Source of the DNA: Palsa-295 sp963781105
GTDB lineage: Bacteria > Acidobacteriota > Terriglobia > Acidiferrales > UBA7541
Reading direction: 5' to 3'
Assembly: GCA_963781105.1 (NCBI GenBank)
Contig: CAWAED010000001.1
Span: 186,001-250,000 of the forward strand
Length of the DNA: 64,000 bases
Shown here: in pieces, positions 24,193-33,486 of the stretch
Numbering within the stretch: the first letter of the stretch is position 1
How the letters are laid out: every line of letters begins with the position of its first letter
Program-made: the position numbers and the translations under genes
The notes under the pieces: generated by a model
What the model saw: only the letters and a program-made list of their open reading frames with translations
Told to the model about the DNA's origin: nothing
Databases searched by the model: none

Positions 24193-26171
24193 TGCTCATA
24201 CTCGATCATCTTTGGATTATTCTCGCGCTGCCCCTGCTGGGCGCGGCCATCAACGGCCTATTGGGCAAGGATTTTTCAAAGCCCATCGTCAATTCCGTCG
24301 GCGTCGGCTCCGTCTCGCTTTCATTCCTTTGTGTCGCAGAGTTGGTTCGCGAATTCGCGCAGCTTTCCGCCGCGCAAATCCCTTGCGTGAAAAACTATTT
24401 CACCTGGATCACTGCCGGCCAGTTCAAAGTGGATTTCGCCCTGCAGGTTGACCAGCTCACAATCGTAATGCTCTTCGTCGTCACCTTCGTCAGCCTGCTG
24501 GTGCACTTCTACTCCACCGGCTACATGGCGCACGAGGAGGGATACTACCGTTTCTTCTCCTACCTGAACCTTTTCGTCTTTTTCATGCTGACCCTGGTTC
24601 TCGCCGCGAACGTTGTTCTGATGTTCGTCGGCTGGGAAGGCGTGGGCTTGTGCAGCTACTTGCTGATCGGATTCTGGTTCTTGAAGCAATCCGCGATCAG
24701 CGCCGGGAAAAAAGCCTTCATCACTACGCGCATCGGCGACTTCGGATTCACCATTGGCATTTTGCTGCTGTTTTGGACGTTCAACTCCGTGGATTTCGTG
24801 ACCATCTTCAAGAATCTCGTGAACCCTCCAGCTGGCTTGGTGGTATCCACCAGCGTTCTAACAACCATTTGCCTGCTGCTCTTCACCGGCGCCATTGGCA
24901 AATCCGCACAGTTGCCGCTGTACGTCTGGCTTCCAGACGCGATGGAAGGCCCTACGCCGGTCAGCGCGTTGATCCACGCCGCGACGATGGTCACTGCGGG
25001 CGTCTATATGGTCGCGCGGATGAATCCTCTCTTCTCCCGCGCGCCGTTTGCCATGTTCGTCGTAGCGCTGGTCGGGGCCGTCACCGCGTTCTACGCCGCC
25101 ACTATCGGCCTGATGCAGACCGACATCAAGAAAGTTCTCGCCTACTCCACCGTCTCGCAGCTCGGCTATATGTTCCTTGGCCTTGGTGTCGGCTCATACG
25201 CCGCGGGTGTCTTTCACCTGATGACGCACGCTTTCTTCAAGGGCCTGCTCTTTCTCGCGGCCGGCAGCGTGATCCATGCCATGGGTGGCGACCAGGAAAT
25301 GCCGCACATGGGCGGCCTGCGTACAAAAATTCCCATTACGTTCTGGACGATGTTTATCGCCACGTTCGCAATCGCGGGCATCCCGGGATTCGCGGGCTTC
25401 TTCAGCAAGGACGAAATCCTCGATGCCGCGCGCTCCGGACCCCATGCGAACATCTGGCTCTGGCTGCTTGGGCTGCTCGGTGCGGGACTCACTTCGTTCT
25501 ACATGTTCCGGCTGATATTCCTCACGTTTTTCGGCAAGCCACGCTACGACGAGCACAAAGTGCACGTCCACGAATCGCCCAAGAGCATGACCGTGCCTTT
25601 GATTCTCCTGGCGATACTTTCGATCATCGGTGGATGGGTCGCCGCGCCACATCTGGTTGGCGGCACCGATTACTTCGAAAAATTCCTGCATCCGGTTTTC
25701 ACGGCCTATGCGCCGGCCAGCGCGCTCGCGGCCGAAGGCGCGACGGAAGCTTCTGAGAGCGGTGGAATCCTGTTGCTACACGCGCTGACTGGATGGCCCG
25801 TGATCATTGCATTGCTCGGTCTTCTGATTGCCTGGTGGTTCTACATAAAGAACCCCGACACGCCGAAGAAGTTGGCGCAAAGCCTGCGCGGCCCGTACAC
25901 GCTGATTCTCCACAAATATTATGTCGACGAACTCTACAACGCCGCGATCGTCCAGCCGCTGCTCTGGATTTCGACCAACGTGCTCTGGCACGTGGTAGAC
26001 GAGGGATTGATTGACGGCACCGTGAATGGCACAGCTCGCGTCGCACGCGAATCCGGCGCCCATTTGCGCGAAATTCAATCGGGCAACGCGCGCACCTACG
26101 CCAGCTGGGTGGTGATTGGCGCAGTGGGCGTCACTTTGCTGATGCTCGGGCTTTGGGGAATGGGGCGCTAG
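24192..26171 (+). CDS. nuoL: NADH-quinone oxidoreductase subunit L (cluster 1)
   Basis: A 659-residue antiporter-like subunit at the far end of the membrane arm, with about 16 helices. Family motifs include YMAHEEGYYRFFSYLNLFVF, FVGWEGVGLCSYLLIGFW, the lysine-bearing GKSAQLPLYVWLPDAMEGPT and PVSALIHAATMVTAGVYMV. A C-terminal amphipathic region with DTPKKLAQSLRGPYTLILHKYYVDELYN fits the lateral-helix region. Slightly longer than the E. coli protein. It overlaps nuoK by 1 nt and is followed 1 nt later by nuoM. Confidence 0.95.
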   Translation: MLILDHLWIILALPLLGAAINGLLGKDFSKPIVNSVGVGSVSLSFLCVAELVREFAQLSAAQIPCVKNYFTWITAGQFKVDFALQVDQLTIVMLFVVTFVSLLVHFYSTGYMAHEEGYYRFFSYLNLFVFFMLTLVLAANVVLMFVGWEGVGLCSYLLIGFWFLKQSAISAGKKAFITTRIGDFGFTIGILLLFWTFNSVDFVTIFKNLVNPPAGLVVSTSVLTTICLLLFTGAIGKSAQLPLYVWLPDAMEGPTPVSALIHAATMVTAGVYMVARMNPLFSRAPFAMFVVALVGAVTAFYAATIGLMQTDIKKVLAYSTVSQLGYMFLGLGVGSYAAGVFHLMTHAFFKGLLFLAAGSVIHAMGGDQEMPHMGGLRTKIPITFWTMFIATFAIAGIPGFAGFFSKDEILDAARSGPHANIWLWLLGLLGAGLTSFYMFRLIFLTFFGKPRYDEHKVHVHESPKSMTVPLILLAILSIIGGWVAAPHLVGGTDYFEKFLHPVFTAYAPASALAAEGATEASESGGILLLHALTGWPVIIALLGLLIAWWFYIKNPDTPKKLAQSLRGPYTLILHKYYVDELYNAAIVQPLLWISTNVLWHVVDEGLIDGTVNGTARVARESGAHLREIQSGNARTYASWVVIGAVGVTLLMLGLWGMGR

Positions 26172-26172
26172 C

Positions 26173-27798
26173 GTGGAAATGCAATCTCATTTGCTTTCGG
26201 TGATCGCTTTCCTCCCGCTACTGGGAGTGCCGGCGCTGCTCCTGCTGCGTTCCGAGGACCACGTCTGGATCCGCCGTATCGCGCTGGCCGTTTCGCTCGC
26301 GGAATTCGCAATTTCGCTCCTCTTGCTGCCCGGCTTCGATTCCGGCGCGCCCGGCTTTCAGTTTGTGGAAATGCATCCCTGGATCGGCCAGGCCATTCAC
26401 TATCACATCGGTGTTGACGGGATCAGCCTGTTCCTCGTGCTGCTCACCACGTTTCTCACGCCGCTGGCTATCTTGTGCTCCTGGCAATCCATTCACGAAT
26501 ACGTCAAAGGCTTTTTCATCGCGCTGCTGGTGATCGAAACCGCCATGATCGGCGTCTTCATCTCGCTCGATCTCTTCATGTTCTTTCTGTTCTGGGAACT
26601 GACTCTGATTCCCATGTATTTCCTGATCGGCATCTGGGGACACGGCCGCCGAATATACGCGGCGGTGAAATTCATTCTGTACACGATGCTCGGATCGATC
26701 TTGATGCTCGTCGCGATCCTCTGGCTCTATAACGCAAGCGGCACCGCCAGCCTGCTCCGCACTTTCGATTTGCCGGAACTCACGGCGCGCATTCAGACCG
26801 GCTACGTGCATCTGCCGCCACACACCGAACTGTGGCTTTTCGCCGCGTTCTTCCTGGCTTTTGCCATCAAGGTTCCGCTCTTCCCGCTGCACACCTGGCT
26901 GCCGGACGCGCACACCGAAGCCCCCACCGCCGGTTCCGTGATCCTCGCCGGTGTGATGCTGAAACTCGGCTGTTACGGCATGTTGCGTTTCTGCCTGCCG
27001 CTCTTTCCGGACGCTTCGCATCAGTTCGCGCCGTACATTGGCGTGCTGGCGATCATCGGCATCGTGTATGGCGCGCTGGTGGCCACCATCCAGCCGAATT
27101 TCAAGCGCTTGGTCGCCTACACCTCCGTCAGCCACCTCGGCTTCGTCGTGCTGGGGATTTTTTCTTTCACCACTATTTCAATTCAGGGCGCGATCTATCA
27201 GATGGTGAATCACGGCATCTCCACCGGCGCCCTATTTCTCGGCCTCGGCATGCTCTACGACCGCCGCCACACTTACGAGATCAAGGAATTTGGCGGCCTG
27301 ATAAATCCCATGCCCGTGTTGATGTCATTCTTCCTCTTCATTTGCTTTTCGTCGCTGGCCCTGCCGCCGCTCAATAGCTTTATCGGTGAATTCCTGATTC
27401 TCGTCGGCGTTTTCCAATATCACCACGCGTGGGCTTCCTGGGCCGCGAGTGGCGCCGTGCTCTCGGCGATCTATTTGTTGTGGTCCTATCAGCGCGTTGC
27501 GCTCGGCGAAGTCACCGTCGAGAAAAATCGCACGCTTCCAGACGCTTCCGGACGCGAGCGCGTGATTCTGGTGGCGACGGCACTCGCGATCCTCTTCCTG
27601 GGCGTCGCTTCTCCGCTCTTCACCCGGCGCATGGAATCCTCAACCAATAATCTGGTGCATCAGCTCGGAGGCCGTCCGCAAGACGCAGCCCAACCCACGC
27701 TGCCACCGCCGCCTGCGGGACCACGTACCGTGATCGTCTCGCCGCGCGAGCGTGACGCGTCTCTCGGCACGATCTCCGAAAGGCGGGCGGCGCGATAA
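26173..27798 (+). CDS. nuoM: NADH-quinone oxidoreductase subunit M (cluster 1)
   Basis: A 541-residue antiporter-like proton-pumping subunit with about 14 helices. Motifs are FFLFWELTLIPMYFLIGIWG, the lysine helix AFAIKVPLFPLHTWLPDAHT, EAPTAGSVILAGVMLKLG and LVAYTSVSHLGFVVLG. The start is a GTG one base after the nuoL stop. The C-terminal ~35 residues form an unusual Pro/Arg-rich tail (PTLPPPPAGPRTVIV and beyond), absent in E. coli NuoM. The stop overlaps the start of nuoN (TAATG). Confidence 0.95.
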   Translation: MEMQSHLLSVIAFLPLLGVPALLLLRSEDHVWIRRIALAVSLAEFAISLLLLPGFDSGAPGFQFVEMHPWIGQAIHYHIGVDGISLFLVLLTTFLTPLAILCSWQSIHEYVKGFFIALLVIETAMIGVFISLDLFMFFLFWELTLIPMYFLIGIWGHGRRIYAAVKFILYTMLGSILMLVAILWLYNASGTASLLRTFDLPELTARIQTGYVHLPPHTELWLFAAFFLAFAIKVPLFPLHTWLPDAHTEAPTAGSVILAGVMLKLGCYGMLRFCLPLFPDASHQFAPYIGVLAIIGIVYGALVATIQPNFKRLVAYTSVSHLGFVVLGIFSFTTISIQGAIYQMVNHGISTGALFLGLGMLYDRRHTYEIKEFGGLINPMPVLMSFFLFICFSSLALPPLNSFIGEFLILVGVFQYHHAWASWAASGAVLSAIYLLWSYQRVALGEVTVEKNRTLPDASGRERVILVATALAILFLGVASPLFTRRMESSTNNLVHQLGGRPQDAAQPTLPPPPAGPRTVIVSPRERDASLGTISERRAAR

Positions 27799-29270
27799 TG
27801 CACTTCCCTGCCGAGCAAATTTCGAACCTGCACCGGCTCGCGCCAGAAATTATTCTGTGCTTCTTCGGCATTTTGATTATGGTCGTTGATCCCTTCCTCG
27901 GCGCGGCTCGGCAGCGCGTTCTGGGATCGATCGGATTTATCGGTACGCTGGCCGCGCTCGGTGGCGTGTACGTCATGGCCCAAGACCAGGGTATGGCCTA
28001 CAGCGACCTGATTCGCGCGGACGCTTTCAGCGTGTTTATGCACGTTGTCGTGATCGTCGCGGCAGCTCTGGCGATTCTGGGGTCTCTCGATTATTTGGAC
28101 GAGGAAGGCATCCAACGCGGCGAATATTATTCCTTGGTGCTTTTCGCCACTGCCGGAATGGGCATTCTTGCCGGAGCTAATGAACTGGTCACCGCCTTCA
28201 TCGGCCTGGAGATGAGTTCCATCTCTACTTACATCCTTGCCGCCTTTCGCCGCCGCGCCACAAAATCCAATGAAGCGGGCCTGAAATATTTCATCCTCGG
28301 TTCGTTCGCGACGGCGTTTTTCCTTTACGGAATCGCGATGACCTACGGCGCCACCGGCAGCACCCGCATTGATTTGGTTCAGGCCTCGCTGGAAAACATG
28401 ATGGCCACGCAAGGGCACCTCGCGTCGCTTCCGATCGCCGGCCTGGCGCTGATGTTTGTCGGGCTGGGCTTCAAAGTGGTTGCAGCGCCGTTCCAGGTCT
28501 ACGGCCCGGACGTGTACGAAGGCGCTCCGACGCCGGTTACGGCGCTGCTTGCCTCCGGCCCCAAGGCCGCGACCTTTGCCTTGATGCTCCGAATCTTTTA
28601 CGTCTCCTTCGGCACGGCGGACAACTTCTGGTTCTGGGCTATCTGGATTTCTGCTGTACTCACCATGCTGGTGGGCAACCTCGCGGCGCTCGTGCAAACC
28701 AACGTCAAGCGCATGCTGGCCTATTCTTCCATCGCCCATGCCGGGTACATCCTCGTGGGCTTCGCGGCAGCCACCGTTTACGGCGTCGCCGCAGTGCTCT
28801 TCTACCTCGCGGTTTACACTTTCATGAAGGTCGGAGCCTTTCTGGTCATCGCGCACCTGGGCCAGCGTGACGAGAAACGGCTGGAGATCACCGATTACGC
28901 GGGCTTGGGAACGAAGCAGCCCGTGCTGGCAGCGTGCTTCACGCTGTTTTTGCTTTCTCTACTGGGATTGCCTGCTACGGGCGGCTTTCTCGGAAAGTTC
29001 TTCGCGTTCCAGGCGGCGCTCGATTCGCGCATCGTGTGGCTGGTGGTCGTCGCGGCAATCAACAGCGTCATCGGCAGCTACTACTATTTGCGCGTGATTA
29101 TTGCGATGTATTTCTGGGAGCCTGCCAAGGATTATACTCCGACGAAAGTACCTTTCGCGCTAGTCGCCGCACTCGCGATCGCTGCAATTGGCACGCTGTA
29201 TCTTGGGATCCTGCCGTCACACGTTCTCGACTACGCCAAAGCCGCCGCCGACTCCCTCACCCTGCGTTAG
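27798..29270 (+). CDS. nuoN: NADH-quinone oxidoreductase subunit N (cluster 1)
   Basis: A 490-residue antiporter-like subunit with about 14 helices and the last gene of cluster 1. Visible motifs are FIGLEMSSISTYILAAFRRR, the lysine helix FKVVAAPFQVYGPDVYEGAP, and LVQTNVKRMLAYSSIAHAGY. It ends 27 nt before the 3' end of a GNAT gene on the opposite strand; no clear terminator is visible there. Confidence 0.94.
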   Translation: MHFPAEQISNLHRLAPEIILCFFGILIMVVDPFLGAARQRVLGSIGFIGTLAALGGVYVMAQDQGMAYSDLIRADAFSVFMHVVVIVAAALAILGSLDYLDEEGIQRGEYYSLVLFATAGMGILAGANELVTAFIGLEMSSISTYILAAFRRRATKSNEAGLKYFILGSFATAFFLYGIAMTYGATGSTRIDLVQASLENMMATQGHLASLPIAGLALMFVGLGFKVVAAPFQVYGPDVYEGAPTPVTALLASGPKAATFALMLRIFYVSFGTADNFWFWAIWISAVLTMLVGNLAALVQTNVKRMLAYSSIAHAGYILVGFAAATVYGVAAVLFYLAVYTFMKVGAFLVIAHLGQRDEKRLEITDYAGLGTKQPVLAACFTLFLLSLLGLPATGGFLGKFFAFQAALDSRIVWLVVVAAINSVIGSYYYLRVIIAMYFWEPAKDYTPTKVPFALVAALAIAAIGTLYLGILPSHVLDYAKAAADSLTLR

Positions 29271-29297
29271 TTACCTGGATCGAAGTTACTCCTCCGC

Positions 29298-29816
29298 TCA
29301 ATGCGAAAGGTTACGACCGAAAGTTAGAACCCGGTAAGAACCTTTGCCAGCGGGAAACAGGTCGGACCCGGTTTGGGCAAAAGCAAAGCGCTTGTAGAAT
29401 TCGATAGCATGAGTGTTGGCCTGGTGAACTTGAAGCCAAATTTTCTCTGATTTCGATCGCTTGGCAAACGACAGCACGTCTTCCACCAACCTCGCGCCTA
29501 TTCCCTCGCCGTGGAATCGGTAGAAGATATAGAGCCGCTTCAGTTCAAAGGAAGAGAACGCTTGCGGACCTTCGTCCGAGACTGCAACGGCATAACCGAC
29601 GGCACATTGGCCAGCTACCGTCTCGGCGATCCAGACGCGTGCGCGATCGCTGGCCGCCAGTCGGGTAAAATCAGCTATCGATAATTCGGCCGCTGCGTAG
29701 TCGACTAAGTCATGGCCGTCAGCGATCCCGGCATATGTTTCCAAGATGGTGGCTTGCGCCACAAGGGAAAGCGCTTTTTCGTCGCCGGGTCTAGAAAGCC
29801 TTGTGGCGAATTCCAT
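29298..29816 (-). CDS. GNAT-family N-acetyltransferase
   Basis: A 172-residue acetyltransferase-like protein. The acetyl-CoA motif A is seen as LKRLYIFYRFHGEGIGARLV, with the R-x-x-G-x-G/A pattern, followed by the helix EDVLSFAKRSKSEKIWLQVH and the motif B part NTHAIEFYKRFAFAQTG. The substrate is not evident; such enzymes acetylate amines, antibiotics or protein termini. It lies between the two complex I clusters, convergent with nuoN of cluster 1, and has no sign of being part of either. Confidence 0.85.
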   Translation of the reverse strand: MEFATRLSRPGDEKALSLVAQATILETYAGIADGHDLVDYAAAELSIADFTRLAASDRARVWIAETVAGQCAVGYAVAVSDEGPQAFSSFELKRLYIFYRFHGEGIGARLVEDVLSFAKRSKSEKIWLQVHQANTHAIEFYKRFAFAQTGSDLFPAGKGSYRVLTFGRNLSH

Positions 29817-29992
29817 TCTTCGGTCCGATCTTCAAGCTGCCGCAGTTGCTGCGCGTAAGGCCACTGCCGCCACCGTTCGGAGCAGCCATAATTTCGCTGG
29901 AAGCACGGCACTACGGCTGCTAAGAGTATAGATTTTGGTTTTACCGGGCGCAATTCTTAGTGGGTGATCACCGCAGCGGAGGTCCATCGCGA

Positions 29993-30030
29993 GGGCCCGG
30001 AAGCTCGCTCATCAGCGAACCTCCGGGCCT
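29993..30030 (-). terminator. Strong hairpin after the atpE gene
   Basis: An 8-bp perfect GC-rich stem (29994-30001 with 30022-30029) encloses a second 5-bp stem (30005-30009 with 30014-30018) and a 4-nt loop. It lies about 19 nt beyond the atpE stop on the minus strand, where the long nuo-atp operon should end. No T-run follows, so it may act as an RNA-stability or Rho-assisted end and not as a classical intrinsic terminator. Confidence 0.5.
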
Positions 30031-30048
30031 GAAATTTACTCTCGAATG

Positions 30049-30360
30049 CTACTTCACTTTGAGGAACACGATGGCAAACGTATACAGCGCCATCGATTCG
30101 ATCAGCACCAGCGCCAAAATCAAAGCGAACCGAATCGCCGCAGCCGCTCCCGGATTGCGCGCCAAACCTTCACAAGCCGCAGCGGTAGCTTTGGCCTGCG
30201 CGTAACCGCCCGCAGCCGAAGCAATGGCCATCGCGAAGCCCGACGTAATCGCCACCCAATTCGTCGCAGTGGCTTCTCCGGCCGTCCCCTGCGCAAACGC
30301 CGCCGGAGCGAACGCGATTACCGCGATCACTCCCAACAAAAACAACGCGTACTTTCTCAT
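30049..30360 (-). CDS. atpE: ATP synthase Fo subunit c
   Basis: A 103-residue rotor-ring subunit. An N-terminal leader of about 24 residues (MRKYALFLLGVIAVIAFAPA) looks like a signal peptide, and two membrane helices follow, joined by the polar loop with ARNP. The ion-binding glutamate is Glu88 in VLIESMALYTF. By spacing from the loop Arg68, Gln55, Ser89 and Tyr93 fall at the positions of Gln32, Ser66 and Tyr70 of the sodium ring of Ilyobacter tartaricus, while Met90 replaces Thr67. The start at 30360 has a GAGGAG site; a longer frame to 30444 is not needed. It ends the operon after atpB (105-nt gap). Confidence 0.9.
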   Translation of the reverse strand: MRKYALFLLGVIAVIAFAPAAFAQGTAGEATATNWVAITSGFAMAIASAAGGYAQAKATAAACEGLARNPGAAAAIRFALILALVLIESMALYTFAIVFLKVK

Positions 30361-30465
30361 CGTGTTCTCCTCATTATGAATTTGCCGCCAGGAGGTGGCT
30401 CCCGTCATCCTCAAGCAGCCGGGATCACACTGGACAGCGAACATGCCGAATAATAACGCCGGATA

Positions 30466-31278
30466 TTAGTGCTCGTCCGCCACCGCTCCCGCCACATAAA
30501 TCACGGGAAGAATCGTAAAAACGAATGCCTGCAATACCGCCACAAAAATGTGCAGCAGAATGAATGGCACCGGACCTACCAACGGCACGATTGCGCCGAC
30601 GTAACCCAACTTGCCGAGGTGTCCCAGAAACAAATACATCTGCAGCATCAGGCCGAGAAATAGAACATATAGCGTCTCGCTGACGAACATATTCACCCAC
30701 AAACGGACCGTGAGCGAGAGCAGACGCGCTAGATTGCTTACGATTTCAATCGGCAGCATGATGGGTGACATCGCCAAAACGGGGCCGAGGAAGTGTTTTC
30801 CATGTCCGAGTAAGCCGTGCTTCACAACGCCCACCCAGTTGTAATAGATGAAAACCACAATAGCGCAACCCAGCGGGACAGACACTTCCGCTGTGGGCGA
30901 CATAAACGTAGGAAAAAGTCCCAGCAGATTGCAGATCAGCACGAAGATTCCAATGCTGCCAAGCATCGCGACGTACTTCGGCGCATCGTGGCCCACGTTA
31001 TCATCCAGCAGGTCTCTAACACCTACGCCCATCGAGTTCGTCAGCAGCGCTTCCATGCACTGCTGCGTGCCGCCGGGACGGTCCACGGAAATCCGCGCTC
31101 TCAGCCACAGAAAGAAAACAGCGGCCAGTGCAAATACCACCACTTCGAATGCGACGTGATTGGGGATAGGAAATTCAGGATTCGCGGGCTTAATATGCAG
31201 CAAATTGAGCAACGCCAGCACTGGCTTGCCCAGCCAGTGATTCAGCAGCTTCGTGACCCAGGATAATGCCTCTCCCAT
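30466..31278 (-). CDS. atpB: ATP synthase Fo subunit a
   Basis: A 270-residue membrane stator subunit that forms the two ion half-channels. The essential arginine lies in NLARLLSLTVRLWVNMFVSE, followed by hydrophobic helices with GPVPFILLHIFVAVLQAFVF. The ATG at 31278 follows an AAAGGG site five bases upstream; a longer frame to 31437 would overlap atpI and is unlikely. The gene starts 10 nt after the atpI stop. The peripheral stalk and F1 genes (b, delta, alpha, gamma, beta, epsilon) are not in the window. Confidence 0.92.
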   Translation of the reverse strand: MGEALSWVTKLLNHWLGKPVLALLNLLHIKPANPEFPIPNHVAFEVVVFALAAVFFLWLRARISVDRPGGTQQCMEALLTNSMGVGVRDLLDDNVGHDAPKYVAMLGSIGIFVLICNLLGLFPTFMSPTAEVSVPLGCAIVVFIYYNWVGVVKHGLLGHGKHFLGPVLAMSPIMLPIEIVSNLARLLSLTVRLWVNMFVSETLYVLFLGLMLQMYLFLGHLGKLGYVGAIVPLVGPVPFILLHIFVAVLQAFVFTILPVIYVAGAVADEH

Positions 31279-31288
31279 TTCCACCCTT

Positions 31289-31717
31289 TCAGGAATCCGC
31301 GTGCGGAGCAGGCGGACCGCTACGGAAAAGCTGCCCCACCATTTCCACCAAAACCGCGGCAATGATCGTGAAAAAACCGGCCAGCAGGCTCGCTGCCGGA
31401 GGTTTAATGCCCCGCAGAATAGCATAGGCGGCAACAATCAGCAAAGCATAGCGCCCAATGAACTTAAAGTAGACGCCGGCGGGCACTTGTGCTCGTCGCG
31501 CGCCCGCCTGCGCCACCGAAAGCCGCGCCAAAGTGCCCACGCCCTGCTTCATCCAGCGGTAATTGATCCAGGAAAGGATCGCCCCCGCTGCGAATCCAGC
31601 CGCAGTCCTGCCACCCCAGGCGAACCAGATAATCGCTACACCAGCGATGCCAATTCCCAGCGCGAAATACTCGATCCGCCGCTCAGCCGCGGCATAAAAC
31701 GCGTCATCCGCCGCCAT
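31289..31717 (-). CDS. atpI: ATP synthase subunit I-like protein
   Basis: A 142-residue membrane protein with about four helices, placed just before atpB as AtpI/Fo-I proteins are. These proteins help assemble the c ring or carry Mg2+. Features include GGRTAAGFAAGAILSWINYR and VYFKFIGRYALLIVAAYAIL. The ATG at 31717 (MAADDAFYAAAERRIEYF) lies 14 nt inside atpZ; the frame extends to 31771. Assignment rests on position and on the weakly conserved hydrophobic pattern. Confidence 0.75.
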   Translation of the reverse strand: MAADDAFYAAAERRIEYFALGIGIAGVAIIWFAWGGRTAAGFAAGAILSWINYRWMKQGVGTLARLSVAQAGARRAQVPAGVYFKFIGRYALLIVAAYAILRGIKPPAASLLAGFFTIIAAVLVEMVGQLFRSGPPAPHADS

Positions 31718-31955
31718 CGGGCTTCTCAGACCGCGACAACCGCCGGATGATGTCCCACACTCCCGCGCCAAAACCCAGGAATCCGAGAATCAATGTAAGC
31801 AGCGGCGAGGTGTGCAGCCAGCGGTCCAGCAGGTAGCCGGCGCCTCCGGCAATCACAATAGACGCAATCATGATCACCGGCAGCTCCATTGCCATGGCTA
31901 CTTGCGTGAGGCCGCCGTCGGGCCGCTTGCGAGGCGAGGGATCTGGCGAGGCCAT
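31704..31955 (-). CDS. atpZ: AtpZ-like membrane protein
   Basis: An 83-residue protein with a basic, Pro-rich N-terminus and two membrane helices: MAMELPVIMIASIVIAGGAG, then YLLDRWLHTSPLLTLILGFLG. This YLLDxxxxTxP-xxxxxGxxxG pattern is that of AtpZ/AtpI-type proteins in Fo operons, thought to help Mg2+ or Ca2+ supply and c-ring assembly. It starts 13 nt after the stop of the cluster 2 nuoN gene, which links the complex I and ATP synthase genes into one operon. Confidence 0.8.
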   Translation of the reverse strand: MASPDPSPRKRPDGGLTQVAMAMELPVIMIASIVIAGGAGYLLDRWLHTSPLLTLILGFLGFGAGVWDIIRRLSRSEKPDGGG

Positions 31956-31968
31956 TATGCGTTACCGT

Positions 31969-33486
31969 TCACTGCCCAAACGTGGTGAGCACTGAATACG
32001 TTGCGAGGCGCAGGAACTGCTCCGGAAAAATTCCCGCCGCGAGCGTGACAATCACCATGGCCGCCAGCGCAAATTTCTGCGCCCAGGAGATTACCGGCAT
32101 TACCGGATCGCTGGACTCGCGCACCCACATCGCTGCCACCATCCGGAAATAGTAGTACACCGCGGGAAGAATGTAGAGCACCCCGAGAACCGCCAACAGC
32201 GTGTGCTTGGTCTCGATCAGCGCCCAGAAAATAAGCAGCTTGGCCACAAACCCGGCCGTCGGCGGGATGCCGGCCAGCGAAAGCAGAAAAATCAGCATCA
32301 GAATCGCCGCGCCGGGACTGCGGTGGATCAGCCCATTCAAATCGTCAACATCGTCGCCGATCACGCCTTTGCGCCGCAGCAGAATCACCACCGCAAACGC
32401 GCCGGTATTAAAAAACGCATAGACGAACAAATAGAACGTCATCGCCTGCAGGCCCCGCTCGTGCAGCGTCCCGTCCGGATTTACGGAAGCAACGAATCCA
32501 AGCAGGATGTAACCGACCTGCGCAATCGAGGAATAGGCGAGGAGGCGCTTGATATTCGTCTGCGTGATCGCAGCCAAAGTGCCGAGCGTGAGCGATAGCA
32601 CGCCGACCCACTCCATGATCGTCACCCAATCGAGAGTGACCGGCAAGAAAATCGTCAGGAACAGCCGCAGCAAAAGCGCGAAGCTTGCTGCCTTCGACGC
32701 TACGCTCACATAAGCCGTAATCGAAGTCGGCGCGCCCTCATATACGTCCGGCGCCCATTGATGAAACGGCACCGCCGCAATCTTGAAAAAGACTCCGGCG
32801 GCAACAGTGCCGAGCGCAAGGAACGTCAGAAAATCCGTCCCCGGATATTGCGCGTGGCGCTGCCGCATCGCCAACAGGATAGCCTCGAGGTTCGTCGAAC
32901 CGGCGATGCCGTAGAGAATCGAAAAACCGTACGCCAATATTCCCGAGCTGAAGGCGCCCATCAGCATGTACTTCATCGCAGCTTCGTTTGACCGGCGCTC
33001 GCGCCGCAAAAATCCGCTGAGCACGTAAAAGCTCAGCGCCATCGTTTCCAGCGCCAGGAACAGCACCACCAGATCGTCTCCGCAGGCGAGAAACATCATG
33101 CCGACTGTCGCGAACAGCATCAGCGCGTAATACTCGCCATGCTGCTCCTCTTCGATTTCCATATAGCGCACGGAAAACAAAATCACCAGCACCGTGGAAG
33201 CCAGGAATAGAAACCCGAAGAAGATAAAAAACGGATCAATCATGATCGAATTGAAGAAGCCCACCACCGGACCAATCGGCGGCGAGGCATACGCCCGGAG
33301 CATGTAGAGCGAGCCGCCGCTGAAAACAACCCCGAGCAGCGCGGTAAGCGCGTTCCAGGATTTCTGGCGCTTGGTCAGCAGGAAATCAGTCAGCAGAATT
33401 GCCAGCCCGAAAAACACCAGCATCGCTTCGGGCAATATCAGGAAGAAGTCCCCGCGGCTTCGTTCGAAGATCCACTGCCAGGTCAT
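31969..33486 (-). CDS. nuoN: NADH-quinone oxidoreductase subunit N (cluster 2)
   Basis: A 505-residue antiporter-like subunit with about 14 helices. Motifs are FLALETMALSFYVLSGFLRR, the lysine helix FFKIAAVPFHQWAPDVYEGA and ITQTNIKRLLAYSSIAQVGY. It resembles the cluster 1 NuoN but is clearly diverged. It overlaps nuoM by one base (TAATG) and is followed after 13 nt by atpZ. Confidence 0.94.
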   Translation of the reverse strand: MTWQWIFERSRGDFFLILPEAMLVFFGLAILLTDFLLTKRQKSWNALTALLGVVFSGGSLYMLRAYASPPIGPVVGFFNSIMIDPFFIFFGFLFLASTVLVILFSVRYMEIEEEQHGEYYALMLFATVGMMFLACGDDLVVLFLALETMALSFYVLSGFLRRERRSNEAAMKYMLMGAFSSGILAYGFSILYGIAGSTNLEAILLAMRQRHAQYPGTDFLTFLALGTVAAGVFFKIAAVPFHQWAPDVYEGAPTSITAYVSVASKAASFALLLRLFLTIFLPVTLDWVTIMEWVGVLSLTLGTLAAITQTNIKRLLAYSSIAQVGYILLGFVASVNPDGTLHERGLQAMTFYLFVYAFFNTGAFAVVILLRRKGVIGDDVDDLNGLIHRSPGAAILMLIFLLSLAGIPPTAGFVAKLLIFWALIETKHTLLAVLGVLYILPAVYYYFRMVAAMWVRESSDPVMPVISWAQKFALAAMVIVTLAAGIFPEQFLRLATYSVLTTFGQ

